A program made the translations under genes and the position numbers. From assembly GCF_016755875.1 (NCBI RefSeq), contig NZ_BNED01000005.1:1922001-1986000 (forward strand): a stretch of DNA of 64,000 nt. The letters are read 5' to 3'. A model generated the notes under the pieces. It worked only from the letters and a program-made list of their open reading frames with translations. It was not told where the DNA came from and made no database searches. Within the stretch, counting starts at the first letter, position 1. Each line of letters starts with the position of its first letter. The stretch is from Streptomyces spororaveus (GTDB lineage Bacteria > Actinomycetota > Actinomycetes > Streptomycetales > Streptomycetaceae). This document shows, in pieces, positions 7,808-16,275 of the stretch.

Positions 7808-8256
7808 GCCGTCTCGCTGAAGTGGTCCAGGAGCCGCTGCTGGAGACTGCTCAGCACCAGGCTGTGCTGCTTGAGCATCGAGAGGCGGTACGCGGCCGTG
7901 GGGGCGTACTCCTCGACCTCCTGCACGGCCGCGGCGATCACATAGCCGTTCAGCGCGTCCATGTTCCCCGCCGCGCCGTAATCCTGACCCGTGGGAAGCA
8001 GAGAGCGGTCCAAGGGGGTCTCGTCACTGGTGATCACGTTCGCGACCACCGACGGCTGCCAATCCCTGGCATTGGTGAGGGAGTGGTGCGTGTCGAACCG
8101 TACGGTGACCGTTTCACCTGCGGCGATTGCCACGCTGTACCGACCCTCTTCGTCGGTGAAGACGTGATCGATCTCCGAGAGGTCACTGCGATAGACGCTG
8201 ACCTTGATCATGAAGATCGGACTCTGGTCGGAAACTGCTCGCACTTGCCCGAACAT
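7804..8256 (-). CDS. Hypothetical protein with carboxypeptidase-regulatory-like beta fold, 150 aa
   Basis: No signal peptide or membrane helix. Residues about 15-65 (KVSVYRSDLSEIDHVFTDEE followed by a GRYSVAI strand) resemble a small transthyretin/CarboxypepD_reg-like sandwich; the C-terminal half is helical with two long leucine-rich helices. GGAGGAG lies 8 nt before the ATG. Its stop codon overlaps the convergent GH64 stop inside the palindrome CCTAGG. No function can be assigned. Confidence 0.8.
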   Translation of the reverse strand: MFGQVRAVSDQSPIFMIKVSVYRSDLSEIDHVFTDEEGRYSVAIAAGETVTVRFDTHHSLTNARDWQPSVVANVITSDETPLDRSLLPTGQDYGAAGNMDALNGYVIAAAVQEVEEYAPTAAYRLSMLKQHSLVLSSLQQRLLDHFSETA

Positions 8257-8370
8257 CCGGGTCTCCTCCCCGTCGGACTACCGCTGGAGACCACCCCTGC
8301 AATCCAGTCTGTCCGTGCCCCACCGCCGCCGCCAGTCGGACCGGTTCCGGCAGGACAGCCCCGAGTCGTC

Positions 8371-8402
8371 CCGTGCGGGGGCGTTGAACCGCCCCCGCAC
8401 GG
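8371..8402 (-). terminator. 13-bp perfect hairpin terminator of the LAXTG protein gene
   Basis: CCGTGCGGGGGCG (8371-8383) pairs with CGCCCCCGCACGG (8390-8402) around TTGAAC, 37 nt after the stop of the 8440-9744 gene. The perfect GC-rich stem without a U-tract is a typical Streptomyces terminator. Confidence 0.8.
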
Positions 8403-8439
8403 GACTCGCGGGCACCGGCACCGCGCGCGGCGTGTGCCG

Positions 8440-9744
8440 TTACGCCGAACGGCGCCGCCGGTTCATGGCGTACAGGGCTCCGCCGAGCGTCAGGGCCACG
8501 GCGGCGAGTCCGCCCGCGGCCAGCGCGGCGGATCCGGTGTTGGCCAGGTTGCCGCCGGTGCCGCCGTTCGGGCCCGGGATGTTGCCGGTGCCCGGGGCGG
8601 TGCTCGCGGAGGCCGAGGGCGAGGGCGAGGCGGAGGCCGAGCCTGACGGGCTCGGGGAGGCCGAGGCCGAGGCGGACGTCGACGGCTCGGGCTGCTGCCC
8701 GCCGGCCGGTGTCACGGTGATGGTGAGCCCGGCCGTGTTGTTGCCGAGGTCACGGTCGATGTCGGCGATCTTGAGATGGCCGGGACCGCGGTCGGCCTTG
8801 TACCGGTACTCGCCGTGGTACGTGCCCGGCTTGACCCACGACTCGATCTTGAAGATCCCCTTGACCGAGCCGCCGGTCCCGCCGAACACCCGGCGCCCCT
8901 CCGGGCCCGGGCGGCCACTGACGAAGCTGATGCCGGGCGGCAGTGCGAACTCCGCTTCCACCACGCTGTCTTCGAGGGCCGTGGTGGCGACCGAACCGGT
9001 GCCCTTGATCTGCCAGCCCGGGTCGAGCAGCACCTGGCCGCCGGCCGGGCCGCTGCCGACCGCCCCGGTCACGGTGAAGTCGGGCTGGTTCGCGGGGTTT
9101 GCGACCGGCACCTCGCGACCCCAGAAGCTCCACTCCTTGAACGGCTCGGACGGTGCGACCTTGACAGCGGCAGCGGTTCCCTTGACCCCGCCCTGCTCCG
9201 GCTTGTAGATCGGCCGGCCGCCCGGGGTCCAGGAGACGTAGAAGAGGTCCCGCCACAGCTCCGGGGTCGCGGTGACGTTCAGCCCCGTTTCGAGCCGGTA
9301 GTACTTACCCGGCTCGAAGGTGCCGGTGAAGCTGCAGAACAGGTATTCGTCACGGTACTCCCGTACGGGGTCGACCTTGAAGTGTTCGCAGTTCGACGGC
9401 CGTTCCTGGGCATTCAGTTCCAGGCCCGGCGGCAGGTGGACGCCCAGCTCCGCCCCTTGGACGGGCTTGTCGCCGGTGACCTTGAAGCCCAGACGGAGGC
9501 TCTGCTTCTGGCCGTTCTCGACCGTGGTGTCGAGCAGCTCCTCGGAGGTGACGAGACCGTCGAGCTGGGCCGGGTCGCCCGCGGGCCGGTTCGGGCCCTT
9601 CTCACCGACCGCGGGGACCGGCGCCCCCGGGCTCGGCACCGGCGCTGCCTGGGCAGTGGTCGCGGGGCCCAACACCACCGTACCGGCGGCCAGAGCCGCT
9701 CCGATCCGCCACGCTGAAGTGCTGTACTTGCGGTTCAACCGCAT
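8440..9744 (-). CDS. Cell-wall-anchored surface protein with LAXTG sortase signal
   Basis: 434 aa. The start is the ATG of MRLNRKYSTSAW, with GAGGGGG 9 nt upstream and a signal peptide (about 1-32) ending A-Q-A. The body (about 60-360) is beta-rich with no enzyme motif I recognise. Residues about 365-400 are an S/P/A-rich stalk of alternating SAS and SPSP. The C-terminus has LANTG, a hydrophobic helix and a RRRRS tail: the class E sortase (LAXTG) signal used in Streptomyces. It should be covalently attached to peptidoglycan. It is monocistronic, ending in a perfect hairpin. Confidence 0.88.
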   Translation of the reverse strand: MRLNRKYSTSAWRIGAALAAGTVVLGPATTAQAAPVPSPGAPVPAVGEKGPNRPAGDPAQLDGLVTSEELLDTTVENGQKQSLRLGFKVTGDKPVQGAELGVHLPPGLELNAQERPSNCEHFKVDPVREYRDEYLFCSFTGTFEPGKYYRLETGLNVTATPELWRDLFYVSWTPGGRPIYKPEQGGVKGTAAAVKVAPSEPFKEWSFWGREVPVANPANQPDFTVTGAVGSGPAGGQVLLDPGWQIKGTGSVATTALEDSVVEAEFALPPGISFVSGRPGPEGRRVFGGTGGSVKGIFKIESWVKPGTYHGEYRYKADRGPGHLKIADIDRDLGNNTAGLTITVTPAGGQQPEPSTSASASASPSPSGSASASPSPSASASTAPGTGNIPGPNGGTGGNLANTGSAALAAGGLAAVALTLGGALYAMNRRRRSA

Positions 9745-9951
9745 CAAGATGGTCCCCCTCGTGTCACGGGTCGGGCGTTCGAACACGCCCGACTCCTGTA
9801 CGACCGTCAAGGGGCCTGATCGGTTGCCCGAATGATCAAGAAATCGGCGGGCGGGATCTCGACGACCGTTGCTCCGTAAGGGCGTTGGGCGCGCGCGATG
9901 TCCGCGCGGCCCGCCCGAACCGTCCCCGCCCGAGTCCCCGCCCGGCCGGAC

Positions 9952-10506
9952 TCACGGGCGGACAGGGGGCCGGCGCACCGGGGTGGCCCATGCGGTCGCA
10001 CCCCACAGCAGGCCCCACACCAGGAAATAGGGAGACCAGAGCAGCAGGTCCACGCGGGACAGACTGCGCGCGACCTCCATGTCGGACGGACCTACGTGAA
10101 CGCTGCCCGTCAACACCATGACGTCACCGATGAAGCCGAACCCCAACACCCCGCACGCCCGCGACACCATGAGGCATCCGATGATCCACATCGGCACGGT
10201 CAAGAGCCGGCGTGGCAGCACACGTCCCCAGGGCCGCACCGTGGCGAGCGCCGCCAACGCGCCCACGACGACCAGGCCGACCGAGATCCAGTGGCCGGCG
10301 ATCGTGCCGGGGGTTTGCGCGACGAGCTCCTCACGCGCCGACCGCGGCAATGGGGCACTGGAGATGAGCGCCGTGCCGCCCAGCGCCCAATAGAGTTTGA
10401 GCGTCCCGTAGCCGGCGAGGGTCCAGACACACGTCGCGTAGGCGGCCCATCGCCGTACGGACGGGGTGCGGCGCGTCGCAGGCCGCGTGTCCACCACCTC
10501 CTTCAT
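9952..10506 (-). CDS. Four-helix membrane protein, second of a paralogous pair
   Basis: 184 aa with about four transmembrane helices (around residues 20-45, 70-92, 102-125 and 150-172). It shares the AxxAVRPWG then PRRLL pattern and helix layout with its upstream neighbour, so the two look like tandem paralogues, similar to DUF3995-like membrane proteins. The ATG overlaps the neighbour's TGA (ATGA), so they should be translationally coupled and may form a heteromer. Substrate and function are unknown. Confidence 0.82.
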   Translation of the reverse strand: MKEVVDTRPATRRTPSVRRWAAYATCVWTLAGYGTLKLYWALGGTALISSAPLPRSAREELVAQTPGTIAGHWISVGLVVVGALAALATVRPWGRVLPRRLLTVPMWIIGCLMVSRACGVLGFGFIGDVMVLTGSVHVGPSDMEVARSLSRVDLLLWSPYFLVWGLLWGATAWATPVRRPPVRP

Positions 10507-11036
10507 GTCGTGTCCCGCCCCGTGTCCGCCGCGGCTGTGGTGTCCAGTCCCAGGCGACGGGTGCAGATCCAGGCCATGGCCAGCCAGAGGCAGAGGGCGG
10601 CGACGCCCTGGACCGCGGCCCACGGCGACCATCCACCGGGACCGGAAGGGAAGAGGACTTCCCGGACCACGTGGATCTGACTGACCGCCGCCAGTGCGCC
10701 CGTCGCCCACAGCCCGAGGAGGAGCAGCGGGCGCGGTGCCAGACCGCCCCACGGCCGTACGGCGGCGAGCGCGATCGCGGCGGAGAGCAGACCGAGCAGG
10801 GCCAGCGTCCACTGGGTGAGCGCGACGTCCGGCGTCTCGGCGTACTGCGAGGCGCTCACCAGTGGCCCACCGGGAATGCCCAGGCGCCCTCGGGTCGCGT
10901 AGTAGCCCTTCTCCACCACGTAGACCAGTTGGGCGAGAACGGACAGGTACGCGGGCCACGCCCATGCAAGGGCCACCGCGGTCGGGCGGCGCGCGGGCCG
11001 CCACCGCCGAGCGGCCTCCATCGCCTTCGTGTTCAT
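10503..11036 (-). CDS. Four-helix membrane protein, first of a paralogous pair
   Basis: 177 aa, starting MNTKAMEAARRWRPARR; a second ATG five codons in is possible. Hydrophobic helices lie at about 20-42, 72-95, 105-125 and 135-158. The loop AAVRPWGGLAPRPLLLLGLW aligns with AALATVRPWGRVLPRRLL of the coupled downstream gene, supporting duplication. No catalytic motif is visible. Confidence 0.82.
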   Translation of the reverse strand: MNTKAMEAARRWRPARRPTAVALAWAWPAYLSVLAQLVYVVEKGYYATRGRLGIPGGPLVSASQYAETPDVALTQWTLALLGLLSAAIALAAVRPWGGLAPRPLLLLGLWATGALAAVSQIHVVREVLFPSGPGGWSPWAAVQGVAALCLWLAMAWICTRRLGLDTTAAADTGRDTT

Positions 11037-11127
11037 GCGCCCGTCACCTGCCTTGGGCCAGGGAAGCTCGTCATGCGTTCACGATCACGCCGACACCCGC
11101 GTCCGGTCTTCATGCCCGGGAATGAGC

Positions 11128-11151
11128 CGTCTCCCCCGCGCGAGGGAGACG
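11128..11151 (-). terminator. Hairpin terminator downstream of the 11186-11587 gene
   Basis: CGTCTCCC (11128-11135) pairs with GGGAGACG (11144-11151) around an 8-nt loop, 34 nt past the stop of the minus-strand gene and before the next minus-strand start at 11036. Confidence 0.6.
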
Positions 11152-11185
11152 CGGAGGGAAGGCCCGGCAGGGCTCGGGGACGGGC

Positions 11186-11587
11186 CTATGCGGTGTAGTC
11201 CTCGATGCCGATGGCCTTCGACAGGTCCTTGTGGGCCGGGCCCGGTTCGCCCTGGCGTTCGCCCTGTTCCAGGAGGGCGGCGGCGATGGCGTCGAGTTTG
11301 CGCTGGATCGCGTGCTCGGCGCGGCGTTCGGAGTTCTTCAGCAGGGCCAGGAGCAGCAGGGCGACCGCGCCCATCGCGTCGCCGAGCAGGTGCTGCCAGC
11401 TCACGTCCAGGTGGGCGAGGTGGACCGCGACGAAACCGGCCACCAGCAGGACGCAGAACACGGAGAAGACGGGCGAGCTGGTGAAGTTCGAGGCCAGCTC
11501 CGCCAGCTTCTCGAACCGTCCGAGCCGCCCCTGGCCGCCCTTCTTCGCGGGATGTTCGAAGGCCATGTCCTGCACGTGCCCGCTCAT
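11186..11587 (-). CDS. Low-affinity iron permease family membrane protein
   Basis: 133 aa from ATG 11587. GGAGGGG is about 12 nt upstream, whereas the in-frame ATG at the next upstream position abuts the ribosome site. The pattern FEKLAELASNFTSSPVF, two membrane helices, then LLKNSERRAEHAIQRKLDAI matches the low-affinity iron permease family (PF04120), whose members end in a charged KLDE(L/I) helix. Transport of iron by bacterial members is not well shown. It is single, with its own terminator. Confidence 0.75.
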   Translation of the reverse strand: MSGHVQDMAFEHPAKKGGQGRLGRFEKLAELASNFTSSPVFSVFCVLLVAGFVAVHLAHLDVSWQHLLGDAMGAVALLLLALLKNSERRAEHAIQRKLDAIAAALLEQGERQGEPGPAHKDLSKAIGIEDYTA

Positions 11588-11633
11588 GCCGCGTCCCATC
11601 CCCTCCGGGGCGGTCAAGCACCCGGCCGGGCGC

Positions 11634-12137
11634 TCACTTCGCCCGGACGGACGCCCACAGGCTGACGCTCCACACGTCCCCGTGGCCCGCGTGGCGGCCC
11701 CGCCCCTCCTCCTCGTCGTCCACGACGATCACCGAGACGCCGGTCGCCTCCGCCCGGTGCTCCAGGAAGCCGCCCTGGTCGCCGACCTGGAGTTCCGGGG
11801 CTCCGGGGACGCGCGCGAGTTCCTCCCGCACGGCCTCCCAGGCGACGTACCGGGGGAACTCGACCTTCATCGTCCGGGCCCATTCCTTCGCCATGGGCCG
11901 GCCGGACGCGAGCCGGTGCAGCTCGATGGAGCAGCCGGACATCACCCACTCGTCGCCCGGGTTGAAGTAGAACTCGACGAATCCGTAGTCGCGGCGCAGC
12001 GACGCGCCTTCCTCGTCGACCACGTCGACGAAGCGGTGGCGGACGGCCCGGTCGACCTCGCCGAGGGTGGAGCCGATGCCGATCCCGTGCAGGCGGCCGG
12101 TCCTGAGGAACGAGGCGAGGAATTCGATGCCGGTCAC
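11634..12137 (-). CDS. Hypothetical cytoplasmic protein, 167 aa
   Basis: The GTG start (VTGIEFLASFLRTGRL) has GGAGAGG 4 nt upstream. It is a soluble alpha/beta protein: STLGEVDRAV then a RRDYGFVEFYF strand, then long acidic and basic segments. The organisation recalls immunity or SMI1/SUKH-like proteins often found in Streptomyces, but I see no diagnostic motif. There is no toxin gene beside it. Confidence 0.75.
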   Translation of the reverse strand: MTGIEFLASFLRTGRLHGIGIGSTLGEVDRAVRHRFVDVVDEEGASLRRDYGFVEFYFNPGDEWVMSGCSIELHRLASGRPMAKEWARTMKVEFPRYVAWEAVREELARVPGAPELQVGDQGGFLEHRAEATGVSVIVVDDEEEGRGRHAGHGDVWSVSLWASVRAK

Positions 12138-12241
12138 GGTCGCCTCTCCGTTGTGTCGATCAGTCCGTGCGCGTCCGCCGGCAGGGATCATCGCACGTTC
12201 CGTTTCCCGGCTGCCCTTGCACGCCGCGGTCCGGCGGTCGA

Positions 12242-12437
12242 GAGGCCGGGGCCGAGGACGGCGCCACGGTCCGGGTCCGGCTGTACCGCAGGCCCGGCGA
12301 ACCGTCGGCGCCCGTGCTCGTGTGCACACCTGCCATGGGTACGAGGGCCGTCTCCTACACGCCCCTGACGGAGGCCCTCGTACGGGCGCAACGCCGAACT
12401 CGTCGCGCGTGTGCAGGACTTCGCGGACCTGCTCTGA
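12242..12437 (+). pseudogene. Internally deleted alpha/beta hydrolase remnant
   Basis: Frame 12242 onwards reads EDGATVRVRLYRRPGEPSAP then VLVCTPAMGTRAVSYTPLTE, the start of a serine-aminopeptidase-like alpha/beta hydrolase (core strand and oxyanion loop PAMG). After about 12390 the sequence resumes in a different frame as RNAELVARVQDFADLL and stops at 12435-12437. No start codon with a ribosome site is left. About 200 bp therefore hold the two ends of a gene whose middle, including the nucleophile, is gone. The tail's assignment to the same gene is inferred from position. Confidence 0.5.
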
Positions 12438-12452
12438 CACCCCCGCCGGATG

Positions 12453-13472
12453 TCAGCCGAGGCGGGCCGGGGACGCGGCGCCGGGGGCCAGCAGCCGCGG
12501 GGTGCCACTGCCGTCGGCGGGCACGGTCCACAGGTCCGTGCTGTCGGCCGCGCCGTCGGTGGGCAGCCCGTAGGCGAGCGTCCGGTCGTCGAGCCAGGCG
12601 GCCTGGTCGTCCACGCTGCGCTTCTCCGCGAGCGCGTGCTCGCGCAGCGTCCCGAGGTCCATCACGTGCTCGCGCCAGAGCGAGGCCCCGGCCCGGACCC
12701 GCTTCTTGTAGGCGATGCGCGTCTCGTCCGGGGACAGGGAGGGGCATTCGACGTTCTTGGCGAGGGTCTTGACGCTGCGTCCCGAGATCGAGCCCTTGAC
12801 CAGGTGGGTCTCACCGCCGGTGGAGACGGTGGCGTAGAAGGTGTCGTCGTCCTTGGAGAAGGTGACCCCCCAGAAGTTCACGTCCTGCGCGCGGTGCTCC
12901 CGGCCGTCCATGTCGATGGCGAACTCCTCCAGGTTCGCCTCCAGCTTCCCGGTGCGGGTGTCCACGATCGCGGTACGGGTGGAGAAGAAGGCGGCGCCGT
13001 ACGACTCGCCGGAGACGAAGACGGTCCAGGCGGCGAACCGGCCGCTGGGCGAGACCCGGGCGCGGCTGGGGGTGCCGGCGAGGGGGAAGCTGCGCAGGGT
13101 GCGCAGTTCGGAGTCGACGATCAGCGCCTTGTTGTCCTGGGCGAGCGCGCCCGGTGTGGAGCGCAGGCACACGCCGGTGCCCGCGGCGGCGTAGAAGCGC
13201 TGGCAGGTGAGTTCGGAGGCCGTGCGCCCGGACTCGGGCGCGTCGGCGGGCACCGAGGCGACGGCCCCGCGGTGCGGGCCCTGGCCGCCGTTGAGGAAGG
13301 CCAGGGAGCCGGGCCGGGTGAGCGTGACGGCCCCGGCGGCGACCGTCGGGCCGCCCGCCGACGGCTTGTCGTCGCGGGAGGCCGAGCGCAGCACGAGCGC
13401 GGCGGCGAGGCCCCCGAGGAGCAGTACCGCCACCGCGAGTACGAGCAGGCGCCGGGAGTTCGACAGCGTCAT
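12453..13472 (-). CDS. Membrane-anchored TolB-like beta-propeller protein
   Basis: 339 aa. A signal anchor (RRLLVLAVAVLLLGGLAAAL, residues about 7-26) precedes an exported propeller with repeated blade motifs such as ARVSPSGRFAAWT, GVTFSKDDDTFYAT and ECPSLSPDETRIAY, typical of TolB/WD40-like domains. The ATG overlaps the stop of the upstream MFS gene (ATGA), so the two are co-expressed. It may be a lipid-free extracytoplasmic partner of the transporter; the ligand is unknown. Confidence 0.85.
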   Translation of the reverse strand: MTLSNSRRLLVLAVAVLLLGGLAAALVLRSASRDDKPSAGGPTVAAGAVTLTRPGSLAFLNGGQGPHRGAVASVPADAPESGRTASELTCQRFYAAAGTGVCLRSTPGALAQDNKALIVDSELRTLRSFPLAGTPSRARVSPSGRFAAWTVFVSGESYGAAFFSTRTAIVDTRTGKLEANLEEFAIDMDGREHRAQDVNFWGVTFSKDDDTFYATVSTGGETHLVKGSISGRSVKTLAKNVECPSLSPDETRIAYKKRVRAGASLWREHVMDLGTLREHALAEKRSVDDQAAWLDDRTLAYGLPTDGAADSTDLWTVPADGSGTPRLLAPGAASPARLG

Positions 13473-14863
13473 CTGGGGGGCCTCACGCGCTTCGGGTCGG
13501 TTCGGTTCGAGTCGGTTCGGGCCTCCTGCGGCGCCGCCGGGCGCAGGACGAAGCCGGCGACGGCGGCGCAGCACAGCAGGCCGGCCGCGGCGGCGGCCAG
13601 GGCCGGGCCGGTGCCCCAGAGGGTCCAGGCTCCGCCGAAGGCCAGTGAGCAGCCGAAGCGGGCCAGCGCCTGGCCGGTGCCGACCAGGGCCATGCCGGTG
13701 GCGCGCAGTTCCCCGGGGACGGTGGCGGCGACGGCGGCGGGCAGCACCCCGTCGGTGGCGGCGTAGAACATGCCGTGCAGGGCGAGGACGAGGAAGGGCA
13801 GGGCGGGCCAGGCGGGAGCCCACAGCAGCAGCCCGTAGCCGGTCAGCAGGAGGGCGTGCCCGGTGAGGAAGACGGTGCGCCGGCCGATCCGGTCGGCGAG
13901 GGCCCCGGCGGGCACGGCGAGCAGCAGGAACACGGCGGCGGTGCCGAGCGGCAGGAGCGGGAACCACTGGTCGCCGATACCGGTGCGGCGCTGCAGGAGC
14001 AGGTAGACGAAGGCGTCGCTGACGGTGGTCAGGCCCAGCAGGACGGCGCAGACGGCCAGATTGCGCAGCCGGGGCAGGCGCAGCAGGCCGAGCGCGTCGC
14101 GCAGCCGTACGGGGGCCGGCCGGTCCGCGTCGGGGACGGCGGTGGCGTTGGCGGCACCAGCAGCAGCGGTACCCGTGGTGGCCGTGGCCTTCGCTGCCGC
14201 CTTCGCCGGGGTCGGCGCCGGGGCTCCGCCGGACGGGACGAACAGCATGAGCACCACGACGCCCAGTACGGCGACGCAGGCGCTGACACCGAAGACGGCG
14301 TCGTAGCCGTCGACCGTGACGCTCAGGATCAGGAAGGCCGCGAGCGGGCCGAGCAGCGCCCCGGTGGTGTCCATGGCCCGGTGCACGCCGAAGGCGCGCC
14401 CTTGTAACTCGGGTGGTGTGGACAGGGAGATCAGCGCGTCGCGCGGGGCGGTGCGCAGACCCTTGCCGGTGCGTTCCAGCGTGAGGATCACGCTGATCGG
14501 GCCCAGGCTGTGGGCGAGCAGCAGCAGCGGTTTGCACAGCGCCGACAGGCCGTAGCCGATGCCGGCGATCAGCTTGTGGTTGCGGACCCGGTCGGCGAGA
14601 TGGCCGCCGGTCAGCTGCACGAGGGCGCTGACCCCGTTGTAGACGCCGTCGAGCGCCCCGAAGCCGAGGGGGCTCAGCCCCAGACCGGCGATCAGGTACA
14701 GGGGCAGGACGGCGGTGACCATCTCGGACGAGATGTCGGTGATCATGCTGACCGCGCCCAGGGCGAGGACGGTCGAGGCGACCGCCGGAGCCCGGACGGA
14801 TCCCCGGCCCGGAGCGGTCTTCGCACCCTCGGACGCGGGCGCGGAACGGTCCGCGAGGTACAT
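13469..14863 (-). CDS. Major facilitator superfamily (MFS) transporter
   Basis: 464 aa with twelve hydrophobic helices. The loop 2-3 signature appears as GGHLADRVRNHK, with a related GALADRIGRRTV in the second half. ITDISSEMVTAVLPLYL and RTGKGLRTAPRDALIS place it with the MFS branch annotated as drug or unknown-solute exporters. A central A/P/T-rich loop (about residues 225-265) is expanded. It is the first gene of a coupled pair with the propeller protein. Substrate cannot be inferred. Confidence 0.9.
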   Translation of the reverse strand: MYLADRSAPASEGAKTAPGRGSVRAPAVASTVLALGAVSMITDISSEMVTAVLPLYLIAGLGLSPLGFGALDGVYNGVSALVQLTGGHLADRVRNHKLIAGIGYGLSALCKPLLLLAHSLGPISVILTLERTGKGLRTAPRDALISLSTPPELQGRAFGVHRAMDTTGALLGPLAAFLILSVTVDGYDAVFGVSACVAVLGVVVLMLFVPSGGAPAPTPAKAAAKATATTGTAAAGAANATAVPDADRPAPVRLRDALGLLRLPRLRNLAVCAVLLGLTTVSDAFVYLLLQRRTGIGDQWFPLLPLGTAAVFLLLAVPAGALADRIGRRTVFLTGHALLLTGYGLLLWAPAWPALPFLVLALHGMFYAATDGVLPAAVAATVPGELRATGMALVGTGQALARFGCSLAFGGAWTLWGTGPALAAAAAGLLCCAAVAGFVLRPAAPQEARTDSNRTDPKRVRPPR

Positions 14864-14991
14864 GTTCTGGGGCTCCCGATGCCGACGGAGTCGAGTTCAC
14901 TCGAACGTGCGAGTGGAACCCTAATGGGTGTACGGGCCAACGGTGGGGCGTATGAACAGATGTGGCCGCACGCCCCCGGGCCGGCCGGGAA

Positions 14992-15903
14992 TCAGCCCTC
15001 CCGGCTGCTCTCGTCCCGCAGCCAGGTGGAGAAGTCCTGGTCGCGAATGGCCTTCCGGGAACCCCGGCGGGCGGCCAGCGCGGCCACCACGAACACCACC
15101 ACCCCCGGCAGCAGCGCCGGCCGGGCCCACAGCAGGGCACGCAGATCGGCCGTTCCGGTCCGCGCGGTCTGCTCGGACGCCCGCTCAGCCACCTGCCCGG
15201 GCCCCTGCTGCGGCGTCCCGGACGGCGTCTCGGCCCGCCGCGCCGCCCGGAAACGCTCGTACTCCGCCGAGGAGGTCGCCGCACGGACCTTCCGCCGGAT
15301 CAGATCGGACCAGGTCCGCGGCGGCCGGACGATCACCCGGGCCTCCTCGACCACGCGCCGCTCCCCCGGCCCGAAGGCGAGGGACGCGGCCAGGTCGTCG
15401 GCCATCAGCGGGGGCAGCGCGGCGATCCGCGCGTGCCCCGGCTCGGTCACGGCGATGACCCCGCGGCCGAACAGCCCCTCGCGGACGGCGGGCAGCCGCT
15501 GCCACACCCGGTAGTACGCCCGTACCGGCCAGGCGCAGCCGCCCAGCGGGATGTCCCGTCCGGGGGCGGCGGCGAGCAGCTCCGGACTCCGGCCGAGGAC
15601 GCCCACCAGGGCCCGTACGTCGGCGGCCCCGACGACGACGTCGGCGTCCACGTACAGCCGGGGGAAGCCCCGCGCGTGCTCGTCGCCGGCCCGAAGTGCC
15701 AGGTGTTTGGAGGGAGTCGGGATCTCGACCACGCGGACGCGGTCGCCGCGCTCGCCCGCCACGCGGGCGGTGTCGTCCGTACAGCCGTTGCACACCACGA
15801 CGATGTCGGGCCCGGACACCGGGGTGGTGTCGGCCAGGAGCGCGTCGAGGAGCCGGCCGATGACCCGGCCTTCGTTGTGGGCCGGTATCACGATGCTGGT
15901 CAC
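14992..15903 (-). CDS. Family 2 glycosyltransferase with C-terminal membrane helix
   Basis: 303 aa from the GTG at 15903 (VTSIVIPAHNEGRVIGRLL), which starts exactly at the GT-A fold; no strong ribosome site is seen, so a leaderless transcript is possible. The GT2 motifs are VVVCNGCTDDT and the metal-binding DADVVV. A helix at about 260-285 (LLWARPALLPGVVVFVVAAL) anchors it. It precedes and diverges from the exopolysaccharide operon that starts at 16276, so it may contribute to that polymer. Confidence 0.87.
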   Translation of the reverse strand: MTSIVIPAHNEGRVIGRLLDALLADTTPVSGPDIVVVCNGCTDDTARVAGERGDRVRVVEIPTPSKHLALRAGDEHARGFPRLYVDADVVVGAADVRALVGVLGRSPELLAAAPGRDIPLGGCAWPVRAYYRVWQRLPAVREGLFGRGVIAVTEPGHARIAALPPLMADDLAASLAFGPGERRVVEEARVIVRPPRTWSDLIRRKVRAATSSAEYERFRAARRAETPSGTPQQGPGQVAERASEQTARTGTADLRALLWARPALLPGVVVFVVAALAARRGSRKAIRDQDFSTWLRDESSREG

Positions 15904-16275
15904 CCGGGCAGTATGCACGGTCGAACACCCGCGCCAGGCGATTACGTCAACTCTGCCCGGGGGTACGCCCGGTGGACTAGATTGAGCGGCGCCGACCGGA
16001 TTCGGCACGCTTCGGCGACGCCGGTGTCCGGCATCGGGCAAGGGTCTTGGGCGGTACGGGTTCGGCTGCTTGTGGGGAACAGGCGGCCGGGCCGGGGGGC
16101 GAAGCACGCGCATCACGTAGGGCATCGGTTGTGGGGGGCCATCACCGTTGAGCAGGTCATGCACCGGACGCGTGGGCGTCCGGGCTGCCGTCGACGGCAT
16201 TTCCCTCCATCACACGCTTCCCGGCCACGAGTTGGCGACACGCCGTCCGGCGTGCGCAGAAGGAAGGGAAACGCC
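15904..16275 (+). promoter_or_regulatory. Divergent promoter and structured leader before the exopolysaccharide locus
   Basis: 372 bp without a gene. It must hold the promoters of the glycosyltransferase (left) and the sugar operon (right). A TAGATT hexamer at about 15979 could be a -10 for the rightward operon. The transcribed part contains three stem-forming elements: GGACGC-GTGG-GCGTCC (16166-16181), the palindrome GCCGTCGACGGC (16187-16198) and CACGCC-GTC-C-GGCGTG (16240-16255). The last ends 20 nt before the GTG start. They may form an attenuating leader. Confidence 0.45.

Noticed and set aside
12453..15284. A single 943-codon frame covering the propeller gene and beyond
   Set aside because: Only its last 339 codons, from the ATG at 13472, encode a recognisable protein; the rest is antiphase to the MFS gene.
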